A stretch of DNA of 64,000 nt. It comes from Candidatus Nitronauta litoralis (GTDB lineage Bacteria; Nitrospinota; Nitrospinia; Nitrospinales; Nitrospinaceae). The number at the start of each line of letters is the position of its first letter. The stretch's first letter is position 1. The stretch lies in assembly GCA_015698285.1 (NCBI GenBank), contig CP048685.1, positions 3,100,001 through 3,164,000 on the forward strand, written 5' to 3'. Positions 46,417-56,534 of this stretch are shown in pieces. The notes below the pieces were generated by a model. The model made no database searches. It was not told the DNA's origin and saw only the letters and a list, made by a program, of their open reading frames with translations. The position numbers and the translations under genes were made by a program.

Positions 46417-49163
46417 TGCACCAGATTCTGGATGGCATTGGTTAACTGTTGTGGATCAAAGATCCCCTTGACAAGGTAGCCATTGGCGCCGGCATCCATG
46501 CCCCTTTGTTTGTCCGCCTCATCACTGCGAGAACTTAAAATGATTATTGGAGTGTGCCGGTACCTGTTTTCCTGACGCAATGACTCCGTCAGGGTAAAGC
46601 CGTCCATCCGGGGCATTTCGATATCGGTCAGTATCAGGTCGTACTGATTTTCCATGGCTTTTTCAAACCCTTCGACCCCATCGGCAGCGAGATCTACCTT
46701 GTAACCTTTGGCTTCAAGAATATTTTTTTCAACATGCCGCGTACTGACCGAGTCGTCTACAACCAGAATGCGGAGTTTCCCTGGCCCTGAATCGAAAGCT
46801 TTTTCCTGGAACCATTCTTCACGTGATTCACGGGCGAGGCCGAACAACCGTGTAATTTGCAGGACTAGTACGATCTCATTTTTTCCGGACAAGGTAATAC
46901 CTGAAACCAGTTCGTTGTGTTTCATGTGATCCGGCAGAGGTTTAATTTCCATATCTTCTTCCGTCACAATTTCATCAACAATCAGGCCAAGCATTTCGGT
47001 ACCCATAGCGACGATCAGGATCACCAGGTTGCTTTGGGATAATTTTTGATCAGTGAGAGCACCGTCCTCAGTGTCCAGAAGTGTTTTTAATTCAGTGACC
47101 GGGATGATCTGGTCTCTGAGCGATACGGCATACCGGTTGACCACTTCGATGAGGGAATCGGTCGGAACCCGAATAATTTCACGTATTGAATTAAGAGGGA
47201 TCGCAACCTGGGTTTCGCCAAGACTCACCAGCATAACTCTCATCACGGCTAGAGTCAGTGGAAGACGAATGAAAAAACTGGTTCCCTTGTTTTTCTTTGT
47301 TTCAATTTGAAGGGAACCCTTAAGGTGCTTGACAATGTTATCCCGAACAACATCCATCCCAACACCACGCCCCGAAACTTCAGTGACAAGCGCTGTTGTG
47401 CTGAAGCCTGGACGGAAAATCAGATTGATAATCTCTGACTCCGGCAGGTTTTGGGCGGTTTCTTCATCGTAAATTTTTTTCATCACTGCTTTTTCACGGA
47501 TTTTATCCACCGGAATCCCGGAGCCATCATCAGTTATTGTTATCAACACATGTCCGCCTTCGTAAGCCGCAGAGATGGAAATTGTCCCTGATTCCGACTT
47601 TCCCTGATCGTTACGAATATCCGGCGTTTCCAGGCCATGATCGATACTGTTGCGCACCATGTGGAGAAGTGGATCGCCAATCCTCTCTATAATTTTTTTG
47701 TCTAACTCGGTTTCACCACCTGTTATTTCAAGTTTGACCTGCTTGCCACAGGCATTGGAAATATCACGAACCAATCGTGGAAAACCATCCAGTACGGTGG
47801 AAAGGGGGAGCATCCGCATTCGCAGAACTTTTTCCCGAAGATCGTCTGTGACGAGCGATTGAAAACTCATGACATCACGAGTTTGAGATGAAAGCGCTTT
47901 CAGCTTGTCATGAATGGAACGGGCTTCATCTATAATCTCTGCAGTTTGACCGTTTAATGGGCCTTCAGGGGATTTCTGGACGGTTCCAAGTTGATCCAGG
48001 TATTTGTTAAACAGCTTGGTGACCTCATCGATATCCAGCACATTCTGCTTCATCCGAATATGGTTGGATACGATTTCTCCCATTAGCTTTACCGTGTCGT
48101 CCAGCTTGGATGTGTTGATCCGGACGGTATCACTCATGGCAGTCTTGAACATGGTTTGAGGTGTTTGGTCCTGCTTTTTTACAAGGCCACTTTCCCCGCC
48201 GTCCTCCGAATCATGAACAGCTTTCGTGAGTTGACTCGATTTAAGAGGTTTAACCTTATCTCCCCGGGCTGCCGATTCCAGCGTTTCAATGAGTGGGCGG
48301 ATGTCGGTATCAAGAGTTTTCCCCTGTGATATTTCCTCAACAAACTCAGAAATGAGATCTACCGATTTTAGAAGCAGGTCGCACAGGGGGTTATTGAATG
48401 AGAACCTATTGTTGCGAAGGGCATCCAAAACGTCCTCCACCCTGTGAGCAAGAAGTGAGATCGGTTTTAACCCGAGGATTTTGGAGGAACCTTTCAAAGT
48501 GTGGGACACACGAAAGATTTGATCTAAAATTTCCAGGTTTCCGGGTTGCGTTTCCAGATTGATCAAACCTTCGTTCAATGTGTTGATGTGTTCACGAGCT
48601 TCGTCCACAAATCGTGCAACAAATTTGCTTCGATCAAATCCCCCTGATTTTTTTTCAGTGGGGGCTTTCTTGGCTGAAACTTCATCGGGTTGAGCGGCGG
48701 TTTGTTCCTGGACCTGGGGTTGTGGCTGGGAGGGTACAGGTGGTTCTTCTGGTTTGGGGATTGCCGGAGCCGTGTATTCACCGGAAAGAGCCTGGTCGAG
48801 GTTCTCCAGGATGTTATCAATGTCCGTGGTAATGGTTTCACCACGCGCAATCTGGTTTATGAAAACATCCAGCAGGTCAGATGAACTAACAAGTAGGGAG
48901 TGGATATCCTCCGTCATGTCGAGTTCCTGTTTTTGAGAACTTCTCAGAATCTCTTCCAACTTCAGGGAAATAGCAGCAACCTGTTGGAACCCCAGGATTT
49001 TTGCTGATCCTTTAATGGTATGCGCTGTCCTTACCAGTTCATCATCGACTCTTAAATTTTCAGGGGTTTCCTTGCTGGCATCCAGTCCACGCTTCAGGGT
49101 TCCCAGGTGTTCCCGCGCTTCCTGGATGAACCTCGGTATAAATTTGGATTTGTCGAATACCAT
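46413..49163 (-). CDS. cheA: Hybrid CheA histidine kinase with two Hpt domains and C-terminal receiver
   Basis: 916 residues. Two N-terminal Hpt domains carry His48 (RTAHTIKGSAKIL) and His221 (RVSHTLKGSSKIL). Dimerisation, the ATPase (HMVRNSIDHGLE, DDGSGIP, GRGVGMDVV) and a CheW-like domain follow. A receiver at about 797-916 has phospho-Asp847 (LILTDIEMPRMDG). Hybrid CheAs of this kind (ChpA, WspE, FrzE) serve systems controlling pili, c-di-GMP or cAMP more than flagella. It starts 17 bases after the cheR stop and overlaps the cyclase gene. Confidence 0.95.
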   Translation of the reverse strand: MVFDKSKFIPRFIQEAREHLGTLKRGLDASKETPENLRVDDELVRTAHTIKGSAKILGFQQVAAISLKLEEILRSSQKQELDMTEDIHSLLVSSSDLLDVFINQIARGETITTDIDNILENLDQALSGEYTAPAIPKPEEPPVPSQPQPQVQEQTAAQPDEVSAKKAPTEKKSGGFDRSKFVARFVDEAREHINTLNEGLINLETQPGNLEILDQIFRVSHTLKGSSKILGLKPISLLAHRVEDVLDALRNNRFSFNNPLCDLLLKSVDLISEFVEEISQGKTLDTDIRPLIETLESAARGDKVKPLKSSQLTKAVHDSEDGGESGLVKKQDQTPQTMFKTAMSDTVRINTSKLDDTVKLMGEIVSNHIRMKQNVLDIDEVTKLFNKYLDQLGTVQKSPEGPLNGQTAEIIDEARSIHDKLKALSSQTRDVMSFQSLVTDDLREKVLRMRMLPLSTVLDGFPRLVRDISNACGKQVKLEITGGETELDKKIIERIGDPLLHMVRNSIDHGLETPDIRNDQGKSESGTISISAAYEGGHVLITITDDGSGIPVDKIREKAVMKKIYDEETAQNLPESEIINLIFRPGFSTTALVTEVSGRGVGMDVVRDNIVKHLKGSLQIETKKNKGTSFFIRLPLTLAVMRVMLVSLGETQVAIPLNSIREIIRVPTDSLIEVVNRYAVSLRDQIIPVTELKTLLDTEDGALTDQKLSQSNLVILIVAMGTEMLGLIVDEIVTEEDMEIKPLPDHMKHNELVSGITLSGKNEIVLVLQITRLFGLARESREEWFQEKAFDSGPGKLRILVVDDSVSTRHVEKNILEAKGYKVDLAADGVEGFEKAMENQYDLILTDIEMPRMDGFTLTESLRQENRYRHTPIIILSSRSDEADKQRGMDAGANGYLVKGIFDPQQLTNAIQNLVQ

Positions 49164-49180
49164 ATTAAAGGATATTTCCT

Positions 49181-50671
49181 TCAGTTGACCGTCAATTGAT
49201 TTAACTTGTCCCTGCAGATGCCTGCAATCTGTGACTCTGTGTATTCACTGCGAAAAACCGGTAAACCATGATTTTCAAATCCGGAATTCTCTAATAAATT
49301 AAGGGTGACATTGTATTCCCTCCGAGCCGAATCATTATCTCCGGTTTCCCGGTAACTGTCTGCCAGATGATAATGAGCCAACCAACAGGAGGGGGCCAGG
49401 TAAATTGCTTTTCTCAGGCGGTGGACCGCCTCGGGGTGATCTGTGTTTTTTTGTGATGCCAGACCCAGCAGGAGATAGGGAGCCGCAAACAGCCCATCTT
49501 TTTTAAGAGCCTGTTGGCATACCTGTTCAGTTTCCTGGGCCCTGTTCAGTTGTAACAATATAAGGGCCTTTAAACTATAGGCCGAAAGAAAATCCGGATT
49601 CTTAGTGACCAGTTCTTCTACTGTTATTAAAGCTTCTTCCCATTGTTCATCAGTTGTTAAACTCAGGGCTTTAGAAAGAGTTCTTTCTTCGTCGGATAAG
49701 TTCGGTTGAATGTTTTTGGTTTGGTTTTTATTCGTTTCTTTTAGCAGCGCCTTTTTATCTGGAAGTCTGGATAGTTTTTGAACAGGAGATCCAGAAAGGA
49801 GATCGGACGATTCCGAAGCCTCAGTTTCTTTACAAAAGTAGAATATTTCTTCTTCTCTTTTTAAAGCCAATCGCCCGGTATCATGATGTGAAATTTCGAC
49901 TGAACCTGTCACCAGATATCCACCAGGTGTTAAAAGTCGGGCGAGGTTTTGATATATCTTTTCCTGGGTTTCATTTTCGTAGTAAATGGAGACATTTCGA
50001 TAAAAAATCAGGTCGGCACCCCTGGCTTCTTCGGGATACGGCCAGTCTGCAAGATTGTGTTGCACAAAACGGACATTTTCGCGGATAGATGCTTTCAAAA
50101 CATTTCGATTTCCCGCGAACGGGCTGAAATAATTATTTAAAACTTCGGAGCCCACACCACGGAAAGAATACGCCCCATAAACAGCCATACTGGCCTTGTG
50201 CAGAACATCATGATCAATGTCCAGACCGACCACTTCAATCTGATCGGTTATTCCTTCGCCAAATACTTCAACCAATGCCAGGACCAGGGAATAGGGCTCT
50301 TCACCACTGGAACAACCGGCACTGACTATTTTGATAGGCTGGCCATAGTAGGCACGGTTCTTTAATAACTCCGGACAAATTACACGGGTAACCAGGCGGT
50401 AATGGGGGTTCTCACGGAAGAAATAAGTTTCCTTATTTGTTAAAAGGCTGATCAGGTGGGAAACTTCTTCTGGGTCTTCCTGAAAAAAGAATCGGTATTG
50501 TTCAATTCCCTTTGATTCAGTGGCCCGGATACGGGCTTCGACAGCTTCGCCAAGAAACCGGAAGAAATCAGGTTTGAAATTGAGGTGGAACCTTTTTTGG
50601 ATTCCGTTCTGAAAATGTTTCAGATCCATCCTGTTCGCCTCTGTTTCTTGCCTCATCATTTCAGATAGCAT
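49181..50671 (-). CDS. cheR: CheR methyltransferase with C-terminal TPR domain
   Basis: 496 residues. The CheR core (about 15-285) has TNKETYFFRENPHY, the SAM motif SAGCSSGEEPYS and LIFYRNVSIYY. TPR repeats fill about 330-480 (PDFLSAYSLKALILLQLNRAQE, FAAPYLLLGLA, SCWLAHYHLADSYRETGD). TPR-CheR proteins occur in alternative chemosensory systems such as Frz and Wsp. The ATG abuts the cheB stop, and cheA follows. Confidence 0.94.
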   Translation of the reverse strand: MLSEMMRQETEANRMDLKHFQNGIQKRFHLNFKPDFFRFLGEAVEARIRATESKGIEQYRFFFQEDPEEVSHLISLLTNKETYFFRENPHYRLVTRVICPELLKNRAYYGQPIKIVSAGCSSGEEPYSLVLALVEVFGEGITDQIEVVGLDIDHDVLHKASMAVYGAYSFRGVGSEVLNNYFSPFAGNRNVLKASIRENVRFVQHNLADWPYPEEARGADLIFYRNVSIYYENETQEKIYQNLARLLTPGGYLVTGSVEISHHDTGRLALKREEEIFYFCKETEASESSDLLSGSPVQKLSRLPDKKALLKETNKNQTKNIQPNLSDEERTLSKALSLTTDEQWEEALITVEELVTKNPDFLSAYSLKALILLQLNRAQETEQVCQQALKKDGLFAAPYLLLGLASQKNTDHPEAVHRLRKAIYLAPSCWLAHYHLADSYRETGDNDSARREYNVTLNLLENSGFENHGLPVFRSEYTESQIAGICRDKLNQLTVN

Positions 50672-51667
50672 TTAAAGTTTTGCCAAATACTGCCCAATTT
50701 CTTCAATGGGCAACACTTTGTCGATGCAACCCGTTTCAATTGCCTGCCGGTTCATTCCATAGACTACACTGCTGGATTCATCTTGCGCGATAGTCTGTCC
50801 CCCTTTATCCCGAATGTTTTTCATCCCGGCTACGCCATCCGTTGCCATACCCGTCAAAATAACGCCCACACTTTTCGGGCCATAGTTTTGGGCTACAGAA
50901 TTCAGGAGGACATCGCAATTAGGAGCATAACGGTCTTTCTCGCTGCGTTCTTCAAACTCAATTACTCCACCCAATCCAACTTTCATATTTTTTTCTGAAG
51001 GTGAAATGTAGATTGTATTGGCTGCCAGCCGGGTTCCCTGTTTTCCAAGTTCCAGTTTTTGCGGGCACACCTGATTCAGCCATTCCACCAGACCATCAGT
51101 AAAACCGTCCTCAATATGCTGGGCAATGACAATCGGGTGCGGAAAATTTTCTGGGAGGTGAGGGAGCATTTGCGACAAAGCTTTGGGTCCACCAGTGGAA
51201 CAGGCGATGGCAATGACTTTGGCATCACGATGATTTCCTATCACTTGCGGTTTAACAGTAGTTTTTGGCCGAATGTGCCCGATGACCCGGACTTTTGCCA
51301 GCAACCTGATCCTGGACGTCAGTTTTTCACACTTGTCAGGGTCCAGATCGTCCTTTGGGAAAACATCCAATGCTCCCCGCGAACAGGCATCAAAGGCTAC
51401 TTTGGAATCGTTGTTGCTTGAAATAACCAGGATGGGGCGGGCGCATTGTTGCATGATCTGGTCGATGGCCTCCTGGCCACTCATGACCGGCATCATCAAA
51501 TCCATGGTAACCAGATCAGGTTTAAGCTCCAGTGTTTTTTCCACACCTTCTTTGCCATTAGAGGCTATTCCGATAACCTCAATATCAGGGTCCGATTCAA
51601 TCATTTCTTTCAACATCTGCTGAGCCGTCACACTGTCTTCAACAATCAAAACACGGAACAACGCCAT
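50672..51667 (-). CDS. cheB: Chemotaxis protein-glutamate methylesterase CheB
   Basis: 331 residues. A receiver (phospho-Asp56 in TMDLMMPVMSG) is joined to the methylesterase. The catalytic triad is Ser157 (ACSTGGPKA), His184 (AQHI) and Asp277 (GMATDG). It removes methyl groups from receptors, opposing CheR. It is the first gene of the operon cheB-cheR-cheA-cyclase-cheW-cheW-like, followed by the receptor. Confidence 0.96.
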   Translation of the reverse strand: MALFRVLIVEDSVTAQQMLKEMIESDPDIEVIGIASNGKEGVEKTLELKPDLVTMDLMMPVMSGQEAIDQIMQQCARPILVISSNNDSKVAFDACSRGALDVFPKDDLDPDKCEKLTSRIRLLAKVRVIGHIRPKTTVKPQVIGNHRDAKVIAIACSTGGPKALSQMLPHLPENFPHPIVIAQHIEDGFTDGLVEWLNQVCPQKLELGKQGTRLAANTIYISPSEKNMKVGLGGVIEFEERSEKDRYAPNCDVLLNSVAQNYGPKSVGVILTGMATDGVAGMKNIRDKGGQTIAQDESSSVVYGMNRQAIETGCIDKVLPIEEIGQYLAKL

Positions 51668-51916
51668 AACTGCTACTCACCTGAATTTTGGGGATTTAAT
51701 ATCAGGTTAAGGTAACATATTTTGTTGATTTAAGCTTTATTTTTCAATTGCCTAAAGGGCTTAAGCTGTTCTGAAACGTGGTTTTCCGGGTGTGTTGAGA
51801 TATGTTAAGGTGTTTCAAAAAGATTAAGGCCCTATGCAGGGTAAAATAAAAACGTTATGTATAACTTTTGAATACATCAAGGGTTCTTCAATAAGAACTG
51901 TTAGAAGGAATAAACC

Positions 51917-52342
51917 ATGTCGACAAATCCAAGAAGGAGATTTTCACTGGACAAGGTGGAAATCGATCCCAAATTGTTAAATAGAATCCAGTCAGCCGAT
52001 GGTGACGAAACTCTCGGCGAATGGGATGGCGAAAATATTGAGGATCTGGTCAAGGAGTTGGAGCGAATCGAAGAAAGAGCCGATCCCAACTACGCCAACC
52101 TGCCGCATAATAAAAATATTCCTGAGGATCTGCGTGATCAGGTTGAAAAAGACTTGCCGATCTGGGCATGTGACCGTCAAGGTATGTGTCTGCTGGGAGA
52201 ACACGCTGACAAGATACGCAGCGTGGATCAAATCCGCAAACGCTACGACAAAAAACACGGTGGGGTGGAAGCGTTTAAAGAAAAATTACGGAAGGAACGG
52301 GAAGCCTTTGTTGAAAAATTGAAAAAGGATGCTGCTCCATGA
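51917..52342 (+). CDS. Hypothetical charged protein
   Basis: 141 residues, highly charged and mostly helical. No signal peptide or membrane segment. A conserved-looking patch with two Cys, LPIWACDRQGMCLLGEH, is followed by a Lys/Glu helix. The RBS AGAAGGA lies eight bases before ATG. It is divergent from cheB. Family not recognised. Confidence 0.7.
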   Translation: MSTNPRRRFSLDKVEIDPKLLNRIQSADGDETLGEWDGENIEDLVKELERIEERADPNYANLPHNKNIPEDLRDQVEKDLPIWACDRQGMCLLGEHADKIRSVDQIRKRYDKKHGGVEAFKEKLRKEREAFVEKLKKDAAP

Positions 52343-52409
52343 GGGAGCTTTGAATGGTGGTTTAAACCTATCCAACAGGCCAAGGTCTTTTTTATTTGTA
52401 AACTTATCC

Positions 52410-53120
52410 TTAAATAAAATACATAGCGGAAAAGCCCATACAAACAGATACTGTATGAATCCGACCGAATTGGTTCTGCTTATTTATTGCTGGTAGAAAG
52501 TCAAATAGAGCCAGATAAAGGAAAGTACCTCCCGAGGCTGCAATAGCCAATTCAAGCAGGTAGGGGTCCACTATTCCAAACATTACATAGGAAACACCTG
52601 CTCCCAAAGGTGTGATTAAGGCAAACAGAAAAATAATAAAAAGGATGGTTCTTTTTTTGAATATCCCGGCTTTAATAAACAGGCTGCTCAATATCAAAGC
52701 AACCGGGAATTTGTGAATGATGAGGGCAGCTATAACAACGATCCCGATTTCCATCTTCATGGCGGTACCCATGGCCAACCCTTCCACCAGACTGTGAAAA
52801 GATAACCCGCCTAGCGTTGATAATCCAATGGTCTGGTAGGAAATCTTTCCCGACTCCAGTGTGTTCCAGGCAAAAGTTTTTTCAAAGAAAAAAGTAATTA
52901 AAAACCCCAAGGCCAATGGGTATATCATTTCTATTCCTAAAACTGGATTCACCCTTGGGATGATATGAAATAGAACAGCCCCTAATAAACTCCCCAGACA
53001 AAAACTGATAAGGAAAAGGAATTTTCCTGGGCTCCAAAATCGAATTGTGGGAATGTATCCGCCCAGCATTGTAATGAAGAATGTGAAACCCAGGAAAGAA
53101 TAGGGTGCAGTTGTATCCAT
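52410..53120 (-). CDS. ZIP-family metal transporter
   Basis: 236 residues with about eight membrane helices. The two metal-binding helices are seen: FHSLVEGLAMG and IIHKFPVALIL, in place of the usual HNFPDG and HEIP forms. ZIP proteins bring Zn2+, Fe2+ or Mn2+ into the cytoplasm. It lies next to a short CDF transporter and a ZnuD-like receptor, which favours zinc. Start ATG at 53120. Confidence 0.85.
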   Translation of the reverse strand: MDTTAPYSFLGFTFFITMLGGYIPTIRFWSPGKFLFLISFCLGSLLGAVLFHIIPRVNPVLGIEMIYPLALGFLITFFFEKTFAWNTLESGKISYQTIGLSTLGGLSFHSLVEGLAMGTAMKMEIGIVVIAALIIHKFPVALILSSLFIKAGIFKKRTILFIIFLFALITPLGAGVSYVMFGIVDPYLLELAIAASGGTFLYLALFDFLPAINKQNQFGRIHTVSVCMGFSAMYFI

Positions 53121-53346
53121 TTATTTGGTCTTGATTCCTTTCAATATCTAAAGAGCCCCGGATATCCGAAAAATAGATTTGAAGTCAAGCGATGAATTCC
53201 AGGGCCGGAAGGATTATCTCCTTGGAGGAGGATAATTTGTCATTCCCATGTCTTTCCGGCCCCGGAAAATTGAAATAGTCGGTGGTTATTAATTCTGGAG
53301 GTAGAAACTATAATTGTGAGTAATTTCAGGATCCTTTTTAATTTGA

Positions 53347-53440
53347 GTTGCAAAATACCATGGCAAGGTTGTAAATGCAAATGAATTGCAAATAAATTGC
53401 GAATAATTTGCGTAAAATTTTGCAAGTATTTTGCAAATAA
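53347..53440. promoter_or_regulatory. Cluster of TTGCAAAT-type repeats upstream of the CDF gene
   Basis: Five or six copies of a TTGCAAAT-like word lie within 95 bases, in both orientations (GAATTGCAAATAAATTGC, GCGAATAATTTGC, TTTTGCAAGTATTTTGCAAA). It is about 115 bases before the CDF start and about 230 before the ZIP start. The same word occurs twice at 56879-56898 before the TonB receptor operon. A metalloregulator such as a Fur-family (Zur-like) protein is a candidate binder; no such gene is in the window. Confidence 0.5.
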
Positions 53441-53554
53441 TATAGAATTTTCTAAAAAATTTGTAGTTTACAGATCAGCTACTTTAAATAGATTTTTTGA
53501 ATGATTTAAAACAACCAATCAAAAAGCAAAATAATAGTTAATCAGGAGTAGCTA

Positions 53555-54193
53555 GTGAGCAGCTGTTCTTCAAATTGCGGTGAGGACTTGAATGATATCT
53601 TAAAAAATCACCGAAAGATTCTTTGGGTGGTCTTATGGGTAAACCTCGGGATGTTTTTTGTGGAGATTGCTTTTGGTTGGGTAGGTAAATCGCATGCGCT
53701 ATGGGCGGATTCGCTGGATATGCTTGGCGATGCTCTGGTCTTTGGGGCATCGATCCTGGTCTTGAAAGCAGGGGAGAAATGGAAAGCTCGTGCCGCTCTT
53801 GGAAAAGGAATTCTTATGGGAGTTTTATCTATTGGACTATTCCTCTCCGCAATTTTTCGATTTTTAGAGCCTTTAAAACCTGACCCGGAAATTATAGGAG
53901 GAGTGGGTGCGCTGGCCTTGGTGGCAAATATAATTTGTGCTTTTTGTCTGTTTCAGTATAGAAATCAGGATCTGAACATGCGATCCACGTGGCTGTGCGC
54001 CAGGAACGATATTTTAGCTAATCTGGGGGTTATTATCGCAGCCTGGGGAATCTACATGTTTCATTCGCCCTGGCCAGATATCGTTGTCGCCATCCTCATT
54101 TGTCTTTTTGTCCTGAACTCTTCAATCTCGATAATAAAAGAAGCACAAAAAGAACTATCTGAATTCAAGACTTTTTTAAAAAAGACTGCCTGA
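53555..54193 (+). CDS. Short cation diffusion facilitator (CDF) transporter
   Basis: 212 residues from GTG 53555, with AGGAG six to ten bases upstream. It has the CDF membrane core (about six helices) but no C-terminal cytoplasmic domain. The metal motifs are HALWADSLDMLGDA (HxxxD pattern) and CARNDILANLGVI (NDxxxN). The N-terminus starts with CSSNCG, a possible metal-docking site. CDF proteins export Zn2+ or similar ions. Its promoter region holds the TTGCAAAT cluster. Confidence 0.88.
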   Translation: MSSCSSNCGEDLNDILKNHRKILWVVLWVNLGMFFVEIAFGWVGKSHALWADSLDMLGDALVFGASILVLKAGEKWKARAALGKGILMGVLSIGLFLSAIFRFLEPLKPDPEIIGGVGALALVANIICAFCLFQYRNQDLNMRSTWLCARNDILANLGVIIAAWGIYMFHSPWPDIVVAILICLFVLNSSISIIKEAQKELSEFKTFLKKTA

Positions 54194-54296
54194 TTATCCT
54201 GGTTTTTGGCGAGGAAATATCAGACTGAAGTTATTTCGAAGAACCCCGGTGATTAATTTTGACCCGACACAACACTTTCAAAAGATAAATAAAAAA

Positions 54297-54346
54297 ACCT
54301 GGAAAGGTCACTCACATTTTTTTAATGTGATGTGTCCCTCCCAGGC
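54297..54346. terminator. Convergent terminator between the CDF and TonB receptor genes
   Basis: A long imperfect stem (CCTGG...CACATT-TTTTT-AATGTG...CCAGG) is flanked by A7 on the left and TTGGTTTTT on the right. It can stop transcripts from both sides. Confidence 0.6.
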
Positions 54347-54361
54347 ATTGGTTTTTAACCA

Positions 54362-56416
54362 TTAAAAATTGACGCGTACTCCCAGTTCTGCCCCGATGCC
54401 AGCTTCAGGCGCAAAGTTTCTAAGAAACGAAGTTGAGTTCCGTATATTCTGGTCCAGAAGATTGTTTCCCTTCGCAAACAGCAGAACATCCGTTCCGTGA
54501 AAATCAAGAAGATGGTAATGCGTCGCCAGGTTCAGCAGAACATAAGAGGGCGTATTTGCCTCATTGGCCCCTGGATTGTTCTGGGCTTCCCCTCGTGTCA
54601 GCCTGAGGTTGGAGCTCCATTGCCCCTTGGAATGGTCCACCTGGAACCCCCATCGCAGCGGTGGTTGCTGTGGGACATCACCCATGTTGGTCAAGCGTCC
54701 GCGGGTAAAGTCACTGAACAGGGTAAAGTCTACTGCCCCGTGATTATTGTCCATTACTGGAAATATCAAATTGGCTTCATATCCCAGGAAGTAAGCCTGG
54801 GTCTGTTGGGCTAAAACCTCCGGAGCATCGTCGACGACAGCGCCTGTCCGACCCAGAAAAATGTAATCGTCAACAAGGTTGTAGAAAAGATCAACCTCCG
54901 CAATGACCCAGTCGGCATCGAATCTGTATCCAAAATCAAAGTTGTTAGAGGTTTCTTCGGTCAGGTTTGGATTACCTCTCTCAAAAGCGCGGGTAGCTTC
55001 GTGAAATCCTGAAAAGAATAGCTCCTGAACCTGCGGTGCTCTTTGGGAGCGGGTGAAAGCGCCTCTAAAATGGTGCTGGTCGTTGGGGCTCCACGTTGCA
55101 GAAGCGGAGGCACTGACCGGGGTAAAGCTGCGATACATCATTCCAGCAAAGTCTGGATCCAAGGAAGTGTGTTCCACCCTTACCCCTGCCTTCACATTGA
55201 CTGGGCCAACATCAACAGATTCCTGACCGAAAATACCAATACTGTTTGTCCGGGTAGGAGGTGTTATAAATATGCTGTCCTCAACTGCGAGAGCGGAAAA
55301 CTTACTTGAAATGGCCTGTACCCCGAGCACTCCTGTAAAACCGGCCAAAGGTTTATGAGGAATTTCCAGACGGCCTTCATACGTATCGTTTTGAAAGAAA
55401 GCTTCCGTTTCGTTCATGGCCGTTTCCCGATGTTCGTAATCGGTGTAACTCATGCTTGTTTTGATTGCTTCGAGGAAGCTGACCGGATTGTACAATTCCC
55501 CCTTGAAGTCGATCTTGTTTTGTTCCAGTTTAACTTGAACCCGTTCACCGTCGTCAGTTCCTTCCGGCGGTATGCCATAGGCATTGTCGAGGAAGTTGCC
55601 AGAAACACCGAAAAACCCTGAATCTCCCACCAGAGAGAATCCGGCAGTTCCGCCTCTGGTCTCGGAAGCACTGTTGTCGATAAAACCGTTTGTATTCCGG
55701 GTCACCATTAAATCAGGCTCACTAACCTGGCCGCGTGCCTGATCTATAGCTAAACCTCCAACATCGACGTTCGCGTTGTTACGATAAAAACCGTCGAGAT
55801 GATAGGCAAAATAGTCTTTTCCGCCCTCTAATTTGATGGCTGTAGAGGTTTCATTGGATACGGAATTAAACTTTTGTTCAAAAGCGCCTGTGACCAGTTT
55901 TTCTGGAACCAATCGGGGAATCCTGTTGTCGATCACATTGACCACACCACCAATTGCGCCACTACCATATAAAAGTGTGGCCGGACCACGTAAAATCTCT
56001 ATCCGGTCTGCCGTTAATGGATTTACTGAAGAGGCGTGATCAGGGCTTACCTGGGATGCATCGTTTGCCCCCAGCCCGTTGTTCAACACCCGTACACGCG
56101 GCCCACTTTGTCCGCGGATTACCGGTAAACCGACACCTGGCCCAAAGGATTGGCTGTGGACACCCGGTTGCAGTTTCAGAGTTTCACCGATAGTGGAAGC
56201 GGCTTTCAACCTTAACTCCTCATCATGCAAAACTTCTACGGGTCTTGCAGAGCTGGATATGGTTTCTTCCATTGGAGTGGAAACAACGACTTCCTTAAGG
56301 TGGATTTCAAAATGCTTTTTAGGGCTTTCAGTTATTTGGTGTTTTTCTTCGGCCCAGACGTGAGAAGTTAAAAGAGCCATACTTAAGCAAACTATTAATG
56401 TAATGTAAGGTCGCAT
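54362..56416 (-). CDS. ZnuD-like TonB-dependent receptor
   Basis: 684 residues from ATG 56416 (MRPYITLI); the frame is open to 56488 but those residues precede the signal peptide (ending HVWA). TonB box EVVVSTP, a plug domain and a 22-strand barrel follow. Plug segments VRVLNNGLGANDASQVSPDHA, SVNPLTADRIEILRGPATLL and NVIDNRIP match ZnuD-type zinc receptors as I recall them. The C-terminus ends in F (GVRVNF). The neighbouring ZIP and CDF genes support zinc as the substrate. Confidence 0.88.
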   Translation of the reverse strand: MRPYITLIVCLSMALLTSHVWAEEKHQITESPKKHFEIHLKEVVVSTPMEETISSSARPVEVLHDEELRLKAASTIGETLKLQPGVHSQSFGPGVGLPVIRGQSGPRVRVLNNGLGANDASQVSPDHASSVNPLTADRIEILRGPATLLYGSGAIGGVVNVIDNRIPRLVPEKLVTGAFEQKFNSVSNETSTAIKLEGGKDYFAYHLDGFYRNNANVDVGGLAIDQARGQVSEPDLMVTRNTNGFIDNSASETRGGTAGFSLVGDSGFFGVSGNFLDNAYGIPPEGTDDGERVQVKLEQNKIDFKGELYNPVSFLEAIKTSMSYTDYEHRETAMNETEAFFQNDTYEGRLEIPHKPLAGFTGVLGVQAISSKFSALAVEDSIFITPPTRTNSIGIFGQESVDVGPVNVKAGVRVEHTSLDPDFAGMMYRSFTPVSASASATWSPNDQHHFRGAFTRSQRAPQVQELFFSGFHEATRAFERGNPNLTEETSNNFDFGYRFDADWVIAEVDLFYNLVDDYIFLGRTGAVVDDAPEVLAQQTQAYFLGYEANLIFPVMDNNHGAVDFTLFSDFTRGRLTNMGDVPQQPPLRWGFQVDHSKGQWSSNLRLTRGEAQNNPGANEANTPSYVLLNLATHYHLLDFHGTDVLLFAKGNNLLDQNIRNSTSFLRNFAPEAGIGAELGVRVNF

Positions 56417-56534
56417 AATCCATTCCGTTGAAGGAGTTTCGGCGTAAAAATAGAAACTCGTATTGGACTCCAGGCGGAAATGCCCCAAAGGAATCCGATA
56501 ATGTTAATTAGTTTTCAGGAGTTAGAACTAGAGT

